From positions 3,658,001-3,722,000 of the forward strand of contig OZ022259.1 in NCBI GenBank assembly GCA_963978905.1: a stretch of DNA of 64,000 nucleotides. The letters run 5' to 3'. The position numbers and the translations under genes are program-made. Source of the DNA: Trichostrongylus colubriformis. Taxonomy: Eukaryota > Nematoda > Chromadorea > Rhabditida > Trichostrongylidae. This document shows positions 21,132 through 32,632 of this stretch, piece by piece; position 1 is the first letter of the stretch; the number at the start of each line of letters is the position of its first letter. The notes beneath the pieces were generated by a model that saw nothing but the letters and a program-made list of their open reading frames with translations, was not told where the DNA came from and searched no databases.

Positions 21132-21900
21132 ATGCTTTTAGTGATTGCCGGGAAGATTTCCAAGGACATTTTTGAGTTCCTGGATGCCGACAAGTGTTTG
21201 AGAAGCATCGTGATCAGTGGCATTGACGAAGCGCCTCCCCACCCACGGCCCTCAGAAAGGCAGAGGGATCTGGAGACGAAAGTCACGGACATTTTAAATG
21301 CGCCAGAGGTGAAATGTAGGCCAGTAGAAGTATACCGTATGGGTAAGGAGGAACAGACCCACCCTGGGCTTATCAAAATCCTCCTGCCTTCGTTCTTAAT
21401 GGCGCACGGCACTTGTGAATGCCAAACATCTGCGCTCGGCCGGGTTTACGAACACTTTCGTCAGAATGAGCTCAACCGCTGAAGAAAGAAAACGTAAGTA
21501 TGAGCTGCGTCAGCCGGCTAGGAACGCAACAACGGGAAGCCAAATCGGGAGTGGATGATTTACAGAGAGTAGCTTAGGCCACTCGGGAAACGGCCTTCGA
21601 AGCATAGCCCGGATGACGATTTGCTAGATTTTTTTGATTATTTCTTGTTCAACGCCCGGAGTATAGTGAAGAAGATTCATCATCTACATGTATCTGTGAG
21701 TGAATTTAAGCCCGATATTTTCGCGATAACTGAAACATGGCTGACTCAAAGATACTCAATATCGAATTGACTGCATATTTCTTATATACTATTTATAGAT
21801 TGCACCGTGAAGGTAGGAGAGGGGGTAGGGTCCGTTGTTTGCTCAGTTCCTGATTTCCACAGAGATAAAAGTTTGCATGAGACAAAAAGTTAAGCCCATA
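21132..21900 (+). pseudogene. 5' fragment of a non-LTR retrotransposon
   Basis: The ORF at 21132-21482 carries RSIVISGIDEAPP and SERQRDLETKVTDILN followed by CRPVEVYRMGK and LIKILLPS, the layout I know from the first coding part of nematode CR1/RTE-type elements. A second frame from about 21645 reads FNARSIVKKIHHLHVSVSEF and KPDIFAITETWLT, the start of the apurinic endonuclease domain, before stops intervene. After that, HREGRRGGRV-type sequence is the next endonuclease block. Reverse transcriptase is absent, so this is a broken insertion, not a gene. Confidence 0.75.
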
Positions 21901-21929
21901 CCTGGACCAAGTCCAGCGAAGAGTTTCAG

Positions 21930-22440
21930 TCAAAAGATCCTTCTATGTATAACCAGTTGGCTGGCGCATACTAGTGCGCGCGATCCATGGCGAAGTTGAG
22001 CAAAGTGGGTTTGATCGATATGACCACCGTTGTATATGGGATTGAGTGGAGATCTTCTTCCCTCTGCTTTCAGCTGAGCATTCAAATGGCGAAAAAAAAG
22101 CAGGAGAGGTGACGTATTGAAAAGCATTTTGGAAGAAATATAGATAAGTTGCTCTGCGCCAGAATTGCACCTTTGCGGGGGTGGGCGGTGGTGCAGTTGG
22201 TGAGAACGACATTTCAGGATCTACGGTTTTAGGCAGCGTCCGTAGTGAAGGAAGTTGTGTTTTTGTGGTATATTGGAATTGGTGGAAGATGGTAGAGATA
22301 CTGCCAATTGGAGAATTCGCGGAATTTTGTAGAAATGCGGAATTGTGAAGTATCGAATCCCAGTCTCCACTTGTAGAGAGAATAAGAGAAATGAGGGTCG
22401 CAAGTTAGCACGACCACAAAAACGCAAATTTTATCCTAAT
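21930..22440. repeat. Diverged third copy of the inter-gene duplication
   Basis: GTGGGCGGTGGTGCAGTTGG, GATCTACGGTTTTAGGCAGC and ATTGGAATTGGTGGAAGATG match 5720-5830. The copy ends where copies 1 and 2 carry the M1 mariner. No gene. Confidence 0.65.
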
Positions 22441-22569
22441 GAACGCTGCCTTATGGATATATAGAATAGCGAAATCAGCGAAGAAGAATTGGATAAATAT
22501 CGTTTTTCACCGACTCCGTGATTCATCCCGGTTTTGTGCACGAGGCCCATGATCGATACGTATCTTCAC

Positions 22570-22799
22570 CCGGCACTATTCAAGTCTCATTAATCCAAAA
22601 ACCACGAGTTGGACAAAAAATGAGCTTTGTCAAAATACGTCACCCAGAGCGCTGACCATGGATACGACATTCGCTTGATAGCGCTGGCGTCAGAAATATG
22701 GTTAAAAAATAAATAAGCTTTTTGGTGTTCCGGAGCCTGCTGACGCCGGTGCTTGAAATAGGCACCGGTGGCTGACACGGTCGCGAATGGATTAAGTAT
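22570..22799. repeat. TTAA-family foldback fragment
   Basis: It ends GTGGCTGACACGGTCGCGAATGG followed by ATTAAG, like the right end of 19702-20307, and holds an inverted GCGCTGGCGTCAG/GCTGACGCCGG pair. The left end is unclear. Confidence 0.45.
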
Positions 22800-23049
22800 G
22801 ATGTTCATCAGAAAAGTGAGCATTGATTGCAGGCAAAACTTAGAAACTGAGGTGACAAAAACGCTACTGATCAACCGCTTGCACAGAGTCTGTGGAATGA
22901 CGCTTTCTAGGAAGGGAGTGAGCTCCAACGTACAACTCAGGGCAGCGAATCTTCAAGTGACGAAATAAAAAATCTTTCGGAAGTCAATGTAAGAGCATTG
23001 CACGGGGCGTGAAGTCGATGTCAGCAGTCATGTCGCGGTAAAGCAACGT

Positions 23050-23972
23050 AGGACGCAAATCAAAACTTCTGGGGGACTGTGCAACTCTCTCTACAAATGT
23101 TGGACGTTCGGTTAGAATTCAGGTGAGTTGTGGTTTTCTTCAAGTTTTCGGGATCTTAATTAGAATGGAAAATTTCTGAATGATGTTGTGAGTCTCTTGG
23201 AGTGCTCTTGGGATTTCTGTGTACGGTTCCTCCAGTCGCAAATCAGTTGAAGGCTTGCGTTCCACAACCTGACCATCTCGTAAGAAGAAATAAAATAGTA
23301 TGGTCTGGATTGCTCTCATCGCGGCTACTGTCTACTAGCCTTCGAATATGCCGCAGTACGAGAACGAGTTTCCCAAGGCCTCAGGTGAACGCGGGCTGGC
23401 CTGCTTCATCTCTTCCAAATCTTTGGAACCTCGGGCTCACTCGAAATCCAGCCGCACTTTTGTTTGAGCTTTAGCTGGTTGTGCTCTCGCGTTCACATAT
23501 CCAAGCCGTAATTGGGGGGTGGGGGGAAATACGCCAAAAAATCGCCGGCGGCGTCGCACTCGCGGCGCCACCAGTACGACTTGCAAATCGATTTTGCTTT
23601 TGGGAGCCCGGCAAAGCGTGGCTGCGTCACTTCTGCACTCCAGGCATGCCACACTGCCTCCTCCAGCCACGCCACCCTGCCTCCTCCACCTTTGCCACAC
23701 TGTCTCGCTTGAAGGCTGTCAGCACTGCCACTGGCACTCACACCCGCCGCGCCGCTCACCGCGGACGACCACGCGATTTTTTGGCGTATTTCCCCCCACC
23801 CCGTAAGCGAGATCCTGGTACCCCTGTAACAACAACTGAATCCACTGTACGAGCAACCACTCTACAATCCACAACCACTTTATCAACAACTACAGTAACA
23901 GCACCCTGGAACTATCCACAACAACTGTACCAACAGCTACTCGACGAGTCCAGGAAAGTAATTATCGAATAA
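23050..23972 (+). pseudogene. Possible broken multi-exon gene with Thr-rich 3' end
   Basis: Several segments have splice signals: one ending GTTAGAATTCAG before GTGAGT (23122), one of 27 bp at 23253-23279 (ACVPQPDHL, donor GTAAG), and one at 23339-23384 (CTACTAG acceptor, NMPQYENEFPKAS, donor GTGAAC). The open tail at 23806-23972 reads TPVTTTESTV, runs of Thr, then NYPQQLYQQLLDESRKVIIE and stop. The AC-P start of one exon and the Thr-rich tail recall the secreted family, but the conserved core is absent. A foldback element (23515-23805) lies within it. I could not connect one reading frame, so this is a weak call. Confidence 0.25.
23515..23805. mobile_element. Foldback MITE (GGGGTGGGGGGAAATACGCC ends)
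   Basis: The inverted ends GGGGTGGGGGGAAATACGCC and GGCGTATTTCCCCCCACCCC enclose a GC-rich interior with CGCCGGCGGCGTCGCACTCG. A clean target duplication was not identified. Interior similarity to 4080-4140 (GCCTTCAAGCGAGGCAGTGT) links it to the element at 4014. Confidence 0.8.
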
Positions 23973-24129
23973 TGACTGAGCATTCTTTTGGTGATGCTGA
24001 CAAGCCCACTTTCTTGGGCAACATTTATAATGATTATCCATCAATATTTGATAGAATTCCTGAGTTATAAGGATGCCTTGATTCGAGAAAAACGTACTGG
24101 AGTACTTCATTGGTGTTGAGAGTGATTAA

Positions 24130-24288
24130 AGGAATCGTCCACGGAAAAATTAGTTTCTTCGTCCCCCATATCTTTATAATGTATTTGCATGATAAAAACT
24201 GCATGCATAGGTGCACGCGAAAAAGCGAGAGCTAAGATACAGCTCTCAGGATTCTCGGCCGGATGGGCGGGGCCTCCGAGTAGGCGTT
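24130..24288. mobile_element. Left half of an AGGAATCG-family MITE
   Basis: TTAA precedes AGGAATCGTCCACGGAAAAA. The element runs through the GCGGGGCCTCCGAGTA core and then abuts mariner sequence directly, so the right half is missing. Confidence 0.8.
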
Positions 24289-25170
24289 GTCATCAAGTAG
24301 GGTGACCGCGGACCTTTTCTGGCGCTTTTCTCGAACAGCGACGGTGAGCTGCTGGAGCTGATGGGTGCATACGGTAGCTGTGACTGTCTCGCCTTGTACC
24401 AGCACTTCTTGGAAAGGCATTCCTTCCGCGTCCAGAAGCTGCAGAGTAGAATCTTCTTCGGATGCAGGTCGGACACGGGCTGCCTTGGCGGCTCGGCGAC
24501 ACGTACCAGCCAAAAGGCGCGGGGTGCGTTGGTATCGTACATGTCCCAACTTTCATCACCCGTAGCCAGATAGACGAGAAAGACGTTGCGATGCGGGCGG
24601 AGCAGCAGCGATTTACAGATGCTCACGTAGGCACTTTTGTGAGCATCCGTCAGGGCATGAGGTCCATCGCGACAGCGCCTTCCGATAACCGGGCTCGTGG
24701 AGACGACGATTTACGGTCATGGGTGTTTGTCCAATCCTCAACTCCAGCTCGCGCATGGTGGTTTCAGGATCGGCGCGATCGGCGGAGAGCAGCGTCCCGT
24801 CGTCGAATGCGTGTGGGCGTCCTGAGCGTGATTTGTCTTCTATGTCGATCTCGCCCTTGCTGAGGCTGATGAACCAGCGGCGCACGGTCTCGTAGCTCAC
24901 ACATCCCTTGCCCAATGCATCGTTGATGGAGTCGCAAGCTTCCGTCGCTTTGCTGCCCCAAGACCACTCAAAGTAGATGACACCGCGTGTTGGGTGGGTA
25001 TTGACTACGGGCACTGTAGCTCTCTCAGAATCTGGTGGGACAATATTAATTCTACTAGAAAGCTCAGAGAACGTTCTACCAAATTTCTGAACTGCCTCGA
25101 CCTGCCTTGAAGTAAACAAGAGTTATTGATTTTTTCGGAAAAGTCCTACAAGACTTTTGGGACAACCTAA
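24289..25170 (-). mobile_element. 5' two thirds of a mariner (lineage M1)
   Basis: The right end is ACTTTTGGGACAACCTAA followed by TA. The - strand ORF at 24613-25119 encodes the DNA-binding half (FISLSKGEIDIEDKSRSGRP). The ORF at 24246-24626 continues with TGDESWDMYD, the first catalytic Asp motif, so this copy lacks the internal deletion of 5987 and 14027. Coding ends at LLDDNAY (second Asp) where it joins the MITE; the 3' third is missing. Frameshifts separate the parts. Confidence 0.85.
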
Positions 25171-25394
25171 TAGAGGCAGAACTGGTCAGTAGAGCATCAT
25201 CTTGTCATCCATTGCGAAGGCACTTCTGATTGTGAGAACTGAAGATGATGTGTCGCACAGCTGCTGACAGGTACATATACCGGACATGAAACACATATTC
25301 CTGAAGTTAGGTCCGCTTACAACATCGGATGACAAAGATATGTTGTTTTGAAGCCTACCATGCATTTAGTCCGAAAACTTTCCGGGCCACCTAA
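25171..25394 (-). mobile_element. End fragment of mariner lineage M3
   Basis: The - strand begins TTAGGTGGCCCGGAAAGTTT and matches 61323-61545 (GGACTAAATGCATGGTAGG, CATGTCCGGTAT, CAGCAGC). TA follows at 25395. Its other side is cut by the M1 mariner. Confidence 0.75.
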
Positions 25395-25972
25395 TACAAC
25401 TATTTCATTGTATGTATTGCTCTCGCATCAATCAATTAAAAGGTCGAAGTGACGTAAACAGTTATCATCCTCCATATACGCATATGTTACACAAGTATGT
25501 TAGAAATTCTTATGCAATCGTGTACTTGTTCGCATGAGGTGACCGATCACAAGATAAGGGTGCGGTAGCCCCGGTGTGTATCGTCATGTCGAGCTTTGCC
25601 GGTTTCCAAGGGCCCCACAGCATAAGCCCGCTCCGCTCAAGACGCATTGGGTAGGTACTGGGAGTCCTATATAAAGCTAGTAATCAATTACTCTAAACAG
25701 AGTAGAATATGGTCATATTACAATGAGAGGGCATCTTGTAAAAAGTTGCACCCATAAACGTCTCTGAGAAATCAATGTGCACACTCCAGCGTATATATTT
25801 GCCTAAGCCTTAGTGGAGGGGAAAAGGGATTCCCTCCTCTCAGGCTTGGATAAAACTAACGTCTATAGTGGGATGCCCACTCACTGAGATAGCACCTAGA
25901 ATATACAGAAATATTTGAAACAGCTTTGAACAGTACAAACAATTAGAAACAACAGGAACTTGAAGCGAAGTA
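25395..25972. other. Unassigned
   Basis: I see no gene, repeat end or RNA in this stretch. Confidence 0.4.
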
Positions 25973-26643
25973 TTAGGTTGTCGGGAAAGTTCTTTCTTTT
26001 TTAGAAACGTGCTTTTTTCCTCCAAACTGCTTTCCAGCAATTTCTTCTGTACATGTATATGTAGTACAAGTTCACACACATCTATAGGTACTACTGTCCT
26101 TCATCCCGGTTAACCTTTTTCGGCAATATTAATTTATTAAGGGTCAATTCTTCCTCATTATCGAAGGTTTTCCTTTGAATGGCGTTAGATAGGAAAAGGA
26201 AAAGATGATAATCCCATGGAGCAAGATTAGGGCTATGAGGCGGATGGGGCAGCACTTCCCATTCAAGCTCGAGAATTTTTCAGGGTCACTTTTTCAATAT
26301 GTGGGAAGACTCGCCAAAAAATTGACTCGCCAAAAAATTCTCGAGCTTGAATGGGAAGTGCTTCCCCATCCACCTTATAGCCCTGATCTTGCTTCATCGG
26401 ATTATCATCTTCTCCCTTCCCATCATCTAACGCCATAAAAAAAGCCTTCGGTAATGAAAATGACATTGACCTTTTATAAGTTAATTTTACCGAAAAAAGT
26501 TATCCGGGAGATGAAGGACAATGATACCTATAGATGCGTGTGAACTTGTACTACATATATGTGTACAGAAGAAATTGCTGGAAAGCAGTTTGGAGGGGAA
26601 AAGCACGTTTTTAAAAAACGAAAGGACTTTCCCGACAACCTAA
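25973..26643. mobile_element. Mariner-derived foldback element (TTAGGTTGTCGGGAAAGT ends)
   Basis: The inverted ends TTAGGTTGTCGGGAAAGT and ACTTTCCCGACAACCTAA lie between TA dinucleotides (25971-25972, 26644-26645). The 671-bp element is an inverted dimer: ATGGGGCAGCACTTCCCATT near 26247 is inverted at AATGGGAAGTGCTTCCCCAT near 26350. The + strand half encodes LEWEVLPHPPYSPDLASSDY, the mariner third-Asp motif. Each half is the 3' end of a transposase gene; there is no 5' coding. Confidence 0.85.
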
Positions 26644-27117
26644 TAGAAACAGACTATTGTGCACAAAAAGACAGCGGACTACTGTACAAAAAAGACAGGT
26701 AAGCACTATCCCTATCGGTGAATAGTTAATTCAACATAAAACTTTAGACAGGGTACGCTATGGCACGCGGAGGAAACACTCGCCTTCGCCGCCGCGGGCG
26801 GCCGTTTGAAAATTTGACATGGCGGTATACAGCGGTAGCCCAACTGCGTTTTCCTCGTCCACTACGTCGCCTGCCGTGCGTGGATTGCGTATAGTTGAGA
26901 AACACCGTATTTCTACGCCTGGTTCAATCGTCTTCGGAGCACAGCTTAGCCAGTATTTACTAGCAGAACTTAAATTTACCTGCCAGTAAATACTGGGTTA
27001 TTAGGCCTATTTGTACGAGGCTAGGTGGCCTTAATCTCCACTACAGATGAACCCGAAGGACGGAAGATCCACCAGGAAGAAGGGATTGGTCAGCTTTGTC
27101 GAACTTCTTTCTCTTAA
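26644..27117. other. Unassigned
   Basis: I see no gene. AGCCAGTATTTACTAGCAG/CTGCCAGTAAATACTGG near 26950-26995 is a small inverted repeat. Confidence 0.4.
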
Positions 27118-27517
27118 AGTAATCAGGCACGGATGCCCACATGTTTTGTTGTATATGCCTAATAAGAGTCGCATGCAAACTTAAAAAGTGAGAATTCTGC
27201 TGAAATACATTTCGTCAAGTGGTGGCCGAGTGGGCGGGACCTCAGAGTAAATGCTATCTTCGTCGTCCCTGCGGTCGGAAACGTATAATGTCAAAAGAAG
27301 CTTACGTAGACAATCCCACTATTCGTTACCGACCGCAGCGGACGACGAGGCGGGCACTAACTCCGAAGCCCCGCCCCTCGGCCACCACTTCTCGAGCTGT
27401 ATCTTAGCCGTATTCTCATTTTTTCGCGTGAAACTTTGCAGCTGGCCCTCATTAGGCTAGTGCAACATAATTACATGGATAAGGAAAGGACTCAATTTTT
27501 TTCGTGGACGATTCCTT
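27118..27517. mobile_element. AGGAATCG-family palindromic MITE
   Basis: It is flanked by TTAA (27114-27117, 27518-27521). The right end CGTGGACGATTCCT is intact; the left end is degraded (AGTAATCAGGCACGG). The centre pairs GTGGTGGCCGAGTGGGCGGG with CCCCGCCCCTCGGCCACCAC. Confidence 0.85.
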
Positions 27518-28181
27518 TTAACTATATAACGGCCGCGACGCCTTCTCCTGGCACTCTACCTTTCCAATGTATATGGCGTGAGCTCAGAAATGTACGTAAC
27601 CACGGATCGTCTCCTCGAAAACAATCCAACAGCCATCTGAAAACCACTGAGGAAACCGAAATATGCCGTCAAGATTCTTTCCCAAGCTTTTCTGCACTTC
27701 GGTGGAGAAGAGTCCACCACTTCTTTGTGAACTTAACCCACGTGCCCTACATTTACGCTCATCTGCAACCCACGAGACCGCCGACGTGGTCTGGTGATCG
27801 ATCAAGGTTCATGTGGCGGCGACGAAACAAAAAACCGGAAACTCCCGTTGCGCATTCCCAAAGAAGGAAAACAATGCAGCATTTTGTAATGAGAGCAGGC
27901 GTTAGACATAGAGCGCCCATCTCTGTGTATGTCTATATATCTAATTTATCCAGTTATTTACTAAAAAATCACTTCATCAAAATGAGTTTTTTCGCGCAGC
28001 ATCGTTTGAGTGGTGAAGTAGGGCTTAGTGTAGTTATTACAAGATGCTTGCTCGATGGATCAAATCACCAATCTGCGTCAAGTAGGCGACGAGAGATCCT
28101 TATAGGGGAAGGGGGTCGTATTTTTGTGAAAACGTTGTCGACGGTAGTTACATTTCGTACCTTTATAAAGAGGGAGAGTAA
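27518..28181. other. Unassigned between two MITEs
   Basis: The 309-codon ORF starting at 27436 crosses this stretch, but it begins inside one MITE and ends inside another, so I do not call it a gene. Nothing else was recognised. Confidence 0.45.
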
Positions 28182-28363
28182 GGCCGCCGTCAGACTTTGC
28201 GAGTTTGCGATTTTGCGGCTTCGCACTTTCGCACGCGATACTACGACACTGAAATTGTGCAATGCCGTGGATTCGCGTTGCGATGCTGCAAAAACGCAGA
28301 GTCGCAAAATCGTAAAATGGCAAAACCGCCGAATCGCGGGATCACATAGTTTGGTGGCTGCCT
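28182..28363. mobile_element. Foldback MITE (GGCNGCCGTCAGACTT ends)
   Basis: GGCCGCCGTCAGACTTTGCG on the left pairs imperfectly with the right end running to GTTTGGTGGCTGCC. The interior is built of GCGATTTTGCG-like words. The same family is at 32468, 46890 and 55418. A 14-base G run follows at 28411-28424. Confidence 0.7.
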
Positions 28364-28815
28364 GAGTGGGTCGTTGGTTACTTTTTTGGGCTGGAGGGAA
28401 GGGTGGGGGAGGGGGGGGGGGGGGAGGGAGGAGGTTAGTGGACGTATTTTTAAATAATTTTACTGAGAGAATTGCTTCATCTTTTTCTTGACTACTCTGG
28501 CTCAAACCCACAAAGCCTTCTAGTGACTAATTACTGATTGGAAAACACGTCTGGGGGCATTATTGCATTTAAACATGTCAGATACATTCTAAGGAATTGT
28601 CGAATGCGTGGCATATCCTATAAAGGAACTCAAAAACACTGAACGTACCATATTTGGTCCTATAAAATTATTCATTGAAAAAGAAAAAAATTATTAATAA
28701 ATAAAGTAATAGTCTAATCATCAAAATTCACATTCTATTGCACAAACTATCCGGTAATCAATAGGAAGTTGACTTTTGCATTTTCCTTGCGAACTTATGC
28801 AAGCATTAGCGCCTA

Positions 28816-29030
28816 CAGGAATCGTCTACGTAAGTTTTCCTTTCATATGGCTATGTTGTCTTTGTTCCCAATTGGCCACATTCAAAATTGCATGCGAAAA
28901 AGGCAAAATCTGTCAGAGATACATACCCTCGACGTCTCCACCGACTACGGTCACGCGGGTAACGTGGGCGGGGTCACGAGAAACCTGTGAAAGCTCATGT
29001 AATCGGCAACGCGATGCAGGAGACAATCCA
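28816..29030. repeat. Decayed AGGAATCG-family MITE half
   Basis: AGGAATCGTCTACGTAAG, then GCATGCGAAAAAGGC and ACGTGGGCGGGGTCACGAG follow the order of the family's left half. The right half is unrecognisable. From here to 29955 I see no gene, only a 28-bp repeat (29591-29618 and 29904-29931, ATTATCGATCTAATTATGCC) and an 11-base C run at 29727. Confidence 0.6.
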
Positions 29031-29955
29031 CTATCGGGCGCCAACGTACCTCCCATCGACACCATTTCAAATGTTATTTTTTCTTGGCGGGAACCTAAAT
29101 GTTGTTGGGTTTTTGAATTTTCGGGCTTTCAAATGGAATAAGAGTGGTTTTCCCAATTTTTTTTTCGGTTCCCTTTAGGTACTGTACTTAATGAGATGAT
29201 TTCAAGGGGGAACATGACCTCCGTGCACATTTCTTTTGATTGAAATTTTCATTATTGATCTAGGGTAAATCCTGAGAACGCCCATTCCACGTTCTTTCCC
29301 TAGTTGACAACGACGTTTACGACGACAGGTTCTACCGTACCCAGTGATTATCTCTCTATCGGTTTGGATTACTCGTTAATTGATAGCGTTGTACAAATAT
29401 TGATGTATGGTATAGGTAATGCGCATGTTGTGATCACTATAGATGTTGTAGGCCATGAGAGTTCCGGGTCATCACTCATGTTAACAGGACTTCCTTATTG
29501 ATTACCGTATCCATTCACCCTCTATGTAGCCTTATAAGGTTTTTTGTCCCACCATATTACCATTGCTGTTGTCTTAGTGGTCTTAATCTAATTATCGATC
29601 TAATTATGCCCAGATATTGTTGTCGGTAACCGCTACATTACAATAGAGGGAGGGGAGGGGCGGTTTCTTAAACTTGCAGTCCTGCTATGTTACCACCGGG
29701 CTCAAAAATTTATGTCCGATCCGGCACCCCCCCCCCCTTCCCCCGCCCAACCCTCCCCTACTTCAATGTTCCACTTACCTCGAAAGATCAATCACGCACA
29801 ATTGATCGATCTTTGAGTTTAAGGTCACCCCACCTCAAACAGGTATTTGGAGCGCGCCTACATAAGCATTTACCACTCCAAAGCATGTTCGTTTCCTCGA
29901 TCAATTATCGATCTAATTATGCCCAGATATTTCATGAATCGTTTTATGTTACAGA

Positions 29956-31334
29956 ATGAATTCACATTTGTTCATGCTAAACACTATCAATCGATCTGTA
30001 GATTGGCTAAGATTGTTGCAGGTGAGTTCCTTATGCCGCTGCTCCTCAAAGGGTTCCGCCATTTGAATTATTTTCCCGCGCGCAATTTGAATGTGACCTG
30101 GTCTACATACAGCTGCTATTATGTTGAAGGAGGAGGGGGGGGGGGATTGGTAATAAGTTGAAAACTTCGTATGAAGGACGTGTCAATTGTGTTAAACCCG
30201 TACAAAAGTAACACGTCTCAACGTGACTGACGCGTTAACATTCAGTAAAACGTCCCGCGCGCGGGAAAATAATTCAGGCGGCAGAACTTTCCGGAGAATA
30301 TCTGGATTCGTGAGTTTCTACAGCGGAATTCGAAAAAAAATTCACTCCCATCAGTAATTGATCAGAACCATTCAGTGCCGTCGCGCCTATTGTTTGTTGT
30401 CGGTAACGAACTACACGAATGGACTTATTATCGCCTCATGGCTATTCAGCTCTTATGGTCTCGCGCTGGACTTATTGTTCTGTCTGTCATCGTGCCTATT
30501 TGGAATTGCCATCACTGGACTATATTTGAATCGCCCAATAGCTATGATACCCGACGTGACATACAAAGTGAATACTCCACAGATATCGATTTTTTCCAAG
30601 CGACTAATCAATACTCGAATGATTCAGATACTTATCTCATTATGCGCTCTTTTCTATGGCATACACGAAGCTGACGGAGCCGTTGATAATGCAGTATATC
30701 GTCTGACACTTATCTGCATCGCTGTCGTATTACAATTTACTGAGGTGAGCGTGTTCAGACTTCAACTCTCAGTATGAATGAGCGAGCTAGCGACAAAATG
30801 TCGCTTTGCGTCAAAAAACGAAAAACGGTTTATAATTGATGGGATTCCAGAACTATGTCCTCTTTCAATCACTTTCGGCTATACATTTACAATCACAACA
30901 GCTTGTTCAACGACGACCACCACCCAGTTATGACCAGCTCTATATCGTGGAACTCTGCCAACATTCAGGTGACGCGTGTATCGATTATCCTGGCAATCAC
31001 AACCAGCTACAGTCCGTTTCAGAGCGCCTGACAGGGCGTGGCCTACGAGCTTGCGTGAGAGTGTATCAGACTCTCTCACCCTGCCACACACGCTCACTCT
31101 TGTCACGCACTCTCACTATCGCCACTTACCCATGTCCGTAGGCCACGCCCTATCAAGTGCTCTGAAATAGAGTGTAATTATTCGACTGCTAAATTTACGA
31201 TTTCAGGACCATGTACCACTGCGAAGTTGACGGTCTTGGAACGAATAGACGAGCAAACTCGTCCCGAAACTCCTCCACCGTGCTACGAACTAGCGATAGA
31301 AACACTGAAGTCGTCCCAGCATACGAACCGATGA
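29956..31334 (+). CDS. Four-TM protein with two PPxY motifs, LAPTM-like (240 aa)
   Basis: The exons are 29956-30021, 30278-30309, 30366-30744, 30851-30968 and 31207-31334; the frame closes exactly at 723 nt. TTATGTTACAG just before the ATG could be a trans-splice acceptor. After a polar N-terminus and CRRAYC (residues about 38-43) come four hydrophobic segments, about 52-72, 74-92, 118-135 and 147-167. The cytosolic tail has PPSY (183-186) and PPCY (222-225), motifs that bind WW domains of NEDD4-type ubiquitin ligases. Four TMs with a C-terminal pair of PY motifs is the layout of LAPTM lysosomal proteins and their nematode relatives; sequence identity to LAPTM is not obvious, so that name is inference. 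An alternative acceptor at 30376 for exon 3 would need a different upstream frame. AATAAA is at 31777. Intron 4 carries a foldback element. Confidence 0.7.
31017..31167. repeat. Foldback repeat within intron 4 of the PPxY gene
   Basis: TTTCAGAGCGCCTGACAGGG (31017) is the inverse of the segment ending AGTGCTCTGAAA (31167). The arms share CGTGGCCTACG/CGTAGGCCACG. It fills most of a 238-bp intron. Confidence 0.75.
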
Positions 31335-32467
31335 ATAGACGCTCTTGGCACCGAGCCAATTCTTAAATATTTACGTCATACCACTCTGATGGAGCCACTC
31401 ATCCACCAAGTGACCTAGGACTGACTCTAACTCAAAGAATGGATATTGATTGTCCGCAAACGATGAACTGATCGATTTGCATTGTGGGTACAGGAACAGA
31501 ATTTCTACGAGACGGTTCCGGAAAATTCCCGATAGGAGGATAAATCGCAGAATCCATTTCCTGTTTAGATAGTATTGATCGATCCACGTTTACATAGCTT
31601 TTTCGTGACTTCTTATCATTCACTCACTTCCTTTGACAATCCTGTTAAGCGTTTCTGGTCACCGTTGATCTTCGACGTCATCTGACCATGAACGTTCTCT
31701 CTCGAGTCGTTGATCTCATTGCCCACCAACGGAGATCGACTATCGACCAAAACGATAGCATGTCATTCAAAAAACCAATAAATATTCTCGTGTGCAGTTT
31801 TACGTTGTGCTAATATTTTCTCTTGATATGTTAGAGAGAAAATTCTGTGTGTAGTGCTATTTCCGTACTTCACCAAGTACACCTAACACTACGCAAAATT
31901 ACGGCTTCTTTCCTGCATCACGCCACATCAATGGTCTTTTTACTGTAAAGAGATAGAGGGGGATATGAAATTTTGGCAAAGCACAGAAGGTGGGAGCATA
32001 GTTGTGAGTGGACCACTTCATACATCACGAAGCCTTTCATTACACAATTGATTTACTTTGAGCTTGGTCAAACCTTCAATTTTCAGAAAAACCTCCCTAG
32101 CTACAGTATCTTTCTAGAGAAAAAAGGAATTGAAGTGATATTCCATCCAAAATACATGAACATTACTTCACTAATTGTTGTAAGTGATAAAAAATGAATA
32201 TGCCGTGGTATTTTATGTAATGCGGTAATGGAGCTCAAATACACGACGGCCCTTGCAACTTGTTTTTCCCCTTATTTCATGAGGAAGAGTTACAGTAAGA
32301 ACTTATACTAAGGGTTTTCGGTTTGCGCCACGCACTTCATTTCTAACCCCTCCACCGCAACTTCACTTGCGTAAATTTTGGGTGTTGGTGTAGAAGGAGC
32401 CGATACGGCGTCGCGTCGCGAAACTTCCCTACCTCGACGTACGTATCAGAGCCATTGTATGGAGATA
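31335..32467. other. Intergenic
   Basis: 3' UTR and flank of the PPxY gene, with AATAAA at 31777-31782. I see no other gene; ORFs are short. Confidence 0.4.
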
Positions 32468-32632
32468 AGCCGCCGTCAGACTTCGCAATTTCGCGATTTT
32501 GCGGCATCGCACTTTCGCACGCGATACCAAGATCTCGAGAGATTGTGCAATGCCGCAAGTTCGCGTGCGGAGCCACGACACCGCAAATATGCAAGATTGC
32601 AAATCGCGAAGTCCAACGGCAGCCTCAGGCTT
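32468..32632. mobile_element. Foldback MITE (GCCGTCAGACTT family)
   Basis: AAGCCGCCGTCAGACTTCGC at the left pairs with GCGAAGTCCAACGGCAGCCT at the right. The interior has GCGATTTTGCGGCATCGCAC. Confidence 0.75.

Noticed and set aside
27436..28365. Longest single ORF in the window (309 codons, +)
   Set aside because: It starts within the right end of one MITE and ends within another foldback element; it has no recognisable domain and no promoter.
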